Of a DNA stretch of 23,517 bases, positions 21,168 through 23,517 are shown piece after piece (position 1 is the first letter of the stretch; the number at the start of each line of letters is the position of its first letter). The position numbers and the translations under genes were made by a program. Under the pieces are notes generated by a model. It made no database searches. It was not told the DNA's origin and saw only the letters and a program-made list of their open reading frames with translations. The DNA lies in the NCBI GenBank assembly GCA_002189035.1, contig NEEC01000458.1, forward strand, positions 1-23,517. Reading direction: 5' to 3'. The DNA is from Utricularia gibba. Lineage: Eukaryota; Streptophyta; Magnoliopsida; Lamiales; Lentibulariaceae.

Positions 21168-21917
21168 TGTGAAAGTTTCTTAGTTTTTAATTTTATTAGC
21201 ATTCGACCCTTAGTTATACTTTGGATGGAGTGTGCATTTTTATTTTAATCATTTAATTAGCATTCGATCCTTGGTTAAGATTCCAATCGAGTGTATATTT
21301 TTATTTGAACGATTCTATTTGCATTCGATTCTAAGATATGATGCGGATCGAGCGTATATTTTTTATTTTAATATTTTTATTGGCTTTCGGTCTTTAGACA
21401 TGATTCGGATCGAGTGGAGATGGTTTACTTGAAACTTGTGTTAACGCTCGATCCTTAGGAGCAATGTGGAGCGTGTTTACATTGCAAGGGCACACGGGCG
21501 TGGGTTGTGCGTAAACCACGCCCGTGTGGCATGGCATTGTAATGTATACACGTTCTAAATTGCTCCTAACGGTGGAACGCTAATTAAGATTTAAAATAAA
21601 TGAATATGCACTCGATCCAAAGTATACCTAAGGATCTAAGGCTAATAAAAATATGAGAGTGAAAAATATACGCTCGATCCGCAGCATACCTAACGTTCGA
21701 ATGCTAATAAAAAATATTAAAAAAAAATACGCGCTCGATCCGCATTATACTTAAGGATCGAATGATAATAAAAATTTAAAGTAAAAAAATAGCAAATATG
21801 ATCTGAATCATAACCAAGGATCGAATGCTAATTAAATTGACTAAAGTAAAAATACACACTCATCCAAAGTACAACTGAGGATCAAATGGTAATAATTAAG
21901 TCAAAGAAGCTTTCACA
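21168..21917. repeat. Giant imperfect palindrome, unit 10
   Basis: The ends are TGTGAAAG at 21168 and CTTTCACA ending at 21917. At 750 bp it is the shortest copy, having lost bases in both arms. Confidence 0.92.
21491..21528. repeat. Central perfect hairpin, unit 10
   Basis: The stem and 12-nt loop are identical to unit 1 despite the indels in the arms. Confidence 0.92.
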
Positions 21918-22351
21918 GTTATCCTACGGTTTAATAAATAATGTATTTCAATTATTTATAATTTAATAAACCTATATCATATGATTATGATTAGAGATGG
22001 GCCTGGGTTGGATCCATTCAGGTTCGGACCCAACCCGATGAAATTCTGGGTATTACAGTTTGCATGACCCATGGGGTTGTCTTTCTGTTCAACCCGAACG
22101 GGTTAAACCCTACGGGTTTTGATTGGGCCCGAACCGAACCAAGGGTTTATCAATTTTATTTTTTATTTTTGGCTTATTGTATTTTATGGTTGTTTTTCTT
22201 TTTTCCACGGCCGTATGGCCTTGTGGCTGCTGCTCGAGCACGCGGGCATTAACCAAGCCCATGTGGCCTCGTGGTGCTGCTGCGTATGCACACGGGCTGG
22301 GGGTCGCGCCGGGCATGAGCCCAAAGTCAGTTTTAGCCCGGCGAAAAAAGG

Positions 22352-23166
22352 GATGCATTTCTTAGCGTTGGGTTATCACGAGCCGCCTAATTTTTTTTCG
22401 TGGAACACCATCTAGTTTTGTGGGGGGCGCTCTCGAGGGGCCCTTGGCTTGGGCCCGGGTTCGGTCTGGCTGATGAGCCCACTCTGGTCCCACTCGGCGA
22501 AAATCGTGACACATTTGTTGAAATTAGGATGTCACGTGCACCCAACACGGTTTTTTTCAACAACACGCTTTATACTTGTGGAGACGCTCTCGGGGGGCAC
22601 TCGAATCTTCCCATACGTCGTACCAGGCTCGAGCGTAAAGTCATTGTAGCCCGGCAAAGAAAGTGATGCATTTATTAACTTTGGGTTGTCACGAGCCGCC
22701 TAAATGGTTTTCCATGGAACACCTTCTAGTTTTGGGGGGAGGGGAGCGGGCGCTGCGCCTCGTCCGGGCCCCGGGAGCCCGGTCCCGTCCGACTCGACGA
22801 AAATCGTGATGCATTTGTTGAAGTTAGGATGTCACGAGAACCGCACACGTTTTTTTCAACAACACACTTTATACTTAAGGAGGAGCTCTCGGGGGGGCAC
22901 CCTGATCGGGCCGGAGGTCGTGCCGAACTCGGGCCCAAAGTCAGCAGTAGCGCGCCAAAAAAAAGTGATGCATTTATTAACGTTGGGTTGTGACGAGACG
23001 CGTATATGGTTTTTGAAGGAACACCTCCTCGTATTGAGGCGGGCGCTCTCGAGGGGCCCTTGGCCCGGGCCCCGGGTTCGGACGGGCTCATGGGCCACTC
23101 GACGAAAATCATGATGCATTTGTTGAAATTGGGATGTCACGTGCACCCCACATTTGTTGAGCGAGG
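22352..23166 (+). repeat. 150-bp monomer block, unit 10
   Basis: Six monomers are present. The end of B2 holds the three clustered substitutions at 22893-22931, the only such cluster seen in the window. Confidence 0.9.
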
Positions 23167-23294
23167 ACGGCCAATTTTAGAGACTCGATGGGCCATTCTT
23201 CGATCAGCGTCCTACTATCTAGTTCAAACTCAAAGTCACATTATTCTTGCACAATTTCGTATGAATGAATATGGATATGATCCGTTGGAAGCCC

Positions 23295-23517
23295 AAGTGT
23301 TAGAGAATTTTACTGAATCTGCTGAGCAAGGGGTTGTGAGTTCATAACAGCTGTTGAAACCTCCAGGGTGGTGTGCGTGGCGTGATGAGCTTTCTACAAT
23401 GACAAAAAAAATATTTTTTATAATCATGTGATATATGTTTATTAAAATATAAATAATGTAAAATACGTTAGTTATTAAAGCATATACTACATGTGAAAGT
23501 TTCTTAGTTTTTAATTT
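23295..23517 (+). repeat. Array unit 11, partial (223 bp)
   Basis: This is the first 223 bases of a further unit, cut by the window edge. It shares AAACCTCCAGG with unit 4, has an extra T near 23417 (as unit 10) and an extra A near 23461. The next palindrome begins at 23492 and is truncated after 26 bases. Confidence 0.96.

Larger units (their letters stand above)
20970..23294 (+). repeat. Array unit 10 (2325 bp)
   Basis: Indels include an extra T near 21090; T losses near 21252 and 21300; TTAAAAAAAAATACG near 21718; AAAATTTAAAG near 21774; a C lost near 21860; a C lost near 22455; a G lost near 22849; a C lost near 23095; a G lost near 23273. Substitutions relative to all or most other copies are at 22893 (T to G), 22909 (A to G) and 22931 (A to G). 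The T signature is 4-6-5. Confidence 0.97.
1..23517. repeat. Tandem macrosatellite array, unit about 2.33 kb
   Basis: The window is filled by ten complete direct copies and one partial copy of the same unit, with no intervening sequence. The anchor word AAGTGTTAGAGAATTTTACT recurs at 1, 2330, 4662, 6983, 9314, 11646, 13979, 16311, 18640, 20970 and 23295, giving periods of 2329, 2332, 2321, 2331, 2332, 2333, 2332, 2329, 2330 and 2325 bp. All copies have the same orientation and can be aligned end to end by eye with few differences. One GGATCC (1045-1050 in unit 1) and one AAGCTT (943-948) occur per unit at constant positions. The array runs off both edges, so the true copy number is unknown. 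I do not recognise the unit as a named satellite family. A plant origin is inferred. Confidence 0.98.

Overview
The whole window is one head-to-tail tandem array. A unit of about 2.33 kb is repeated ten full times, plus 223 bp of an eleventh unit. With unit starts set arbitrarily at base 1, they fall at 1, 2330, 4662, 6983, 9314, 11646, 13979, 16311, 18640, 20970 and 23295. Complete units are 2321-2333 bp long and nearly identical. Neither array edge is in view. I see no convincing protein-coding gene, rRNA, tRNA, CRISPR array or autonomous transposon. The open frames that recur are by-products of a GC-rich repeat that happens to lack stops; they overlap on both strands and are broken differently from unit to unit.

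The sequence looks eukaryotic and most likely from a flowering plant. The reasons are the long homogeneous macrosatellite, alternating AT-rich and GC-rich blocks, a tract rich in GGGTT/CCCGAA words of a kind common in plant repetitive DNA, and the absence of any bacterial or phage gene organisation. This is an inference and I cannot name a species.

Each unit has the same internal plan (unit 1 coordinates). (a) 1-197: single-copy lead, becoming AT-rich. (b) 198-952: a giant imperfect palindrome whose arms are tandem runs of a 62-bp monomer, four monomers in the left arm and five in the inverted right arm. Its centre is a perfect 13-bp stem with a 12-nt loop (523-560). (c) 953-1026: AT-rich spacer. 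(d) 1027-1180: GGGTT/CCCGAA tract. (e) 1181-1250: T-rich stretch. (f) 1252-1333: a 48-bp-period duplication. (g) about 1334-2200: six alternating A/B copies of a roughly 150-bp GC-rich monomer, i.e. three dimers of about 305 bp. (h) 2201-2329: single-copy tail joining the next unit. The array is therefore nested at several levels: 62-bp repeats arranged as an inverted repeat, 150-bp monomers in 305-bp dimers, and all of it inside a 2.33-kb unit.

Differences between units are mostly one- or two-base length changes in homopolymers and short repeats, with few substitutions. They are densest in units 9 and 10. This fits recent amplification or homogenisation, overlaid with probable sequencing or assembly indels near the right end.
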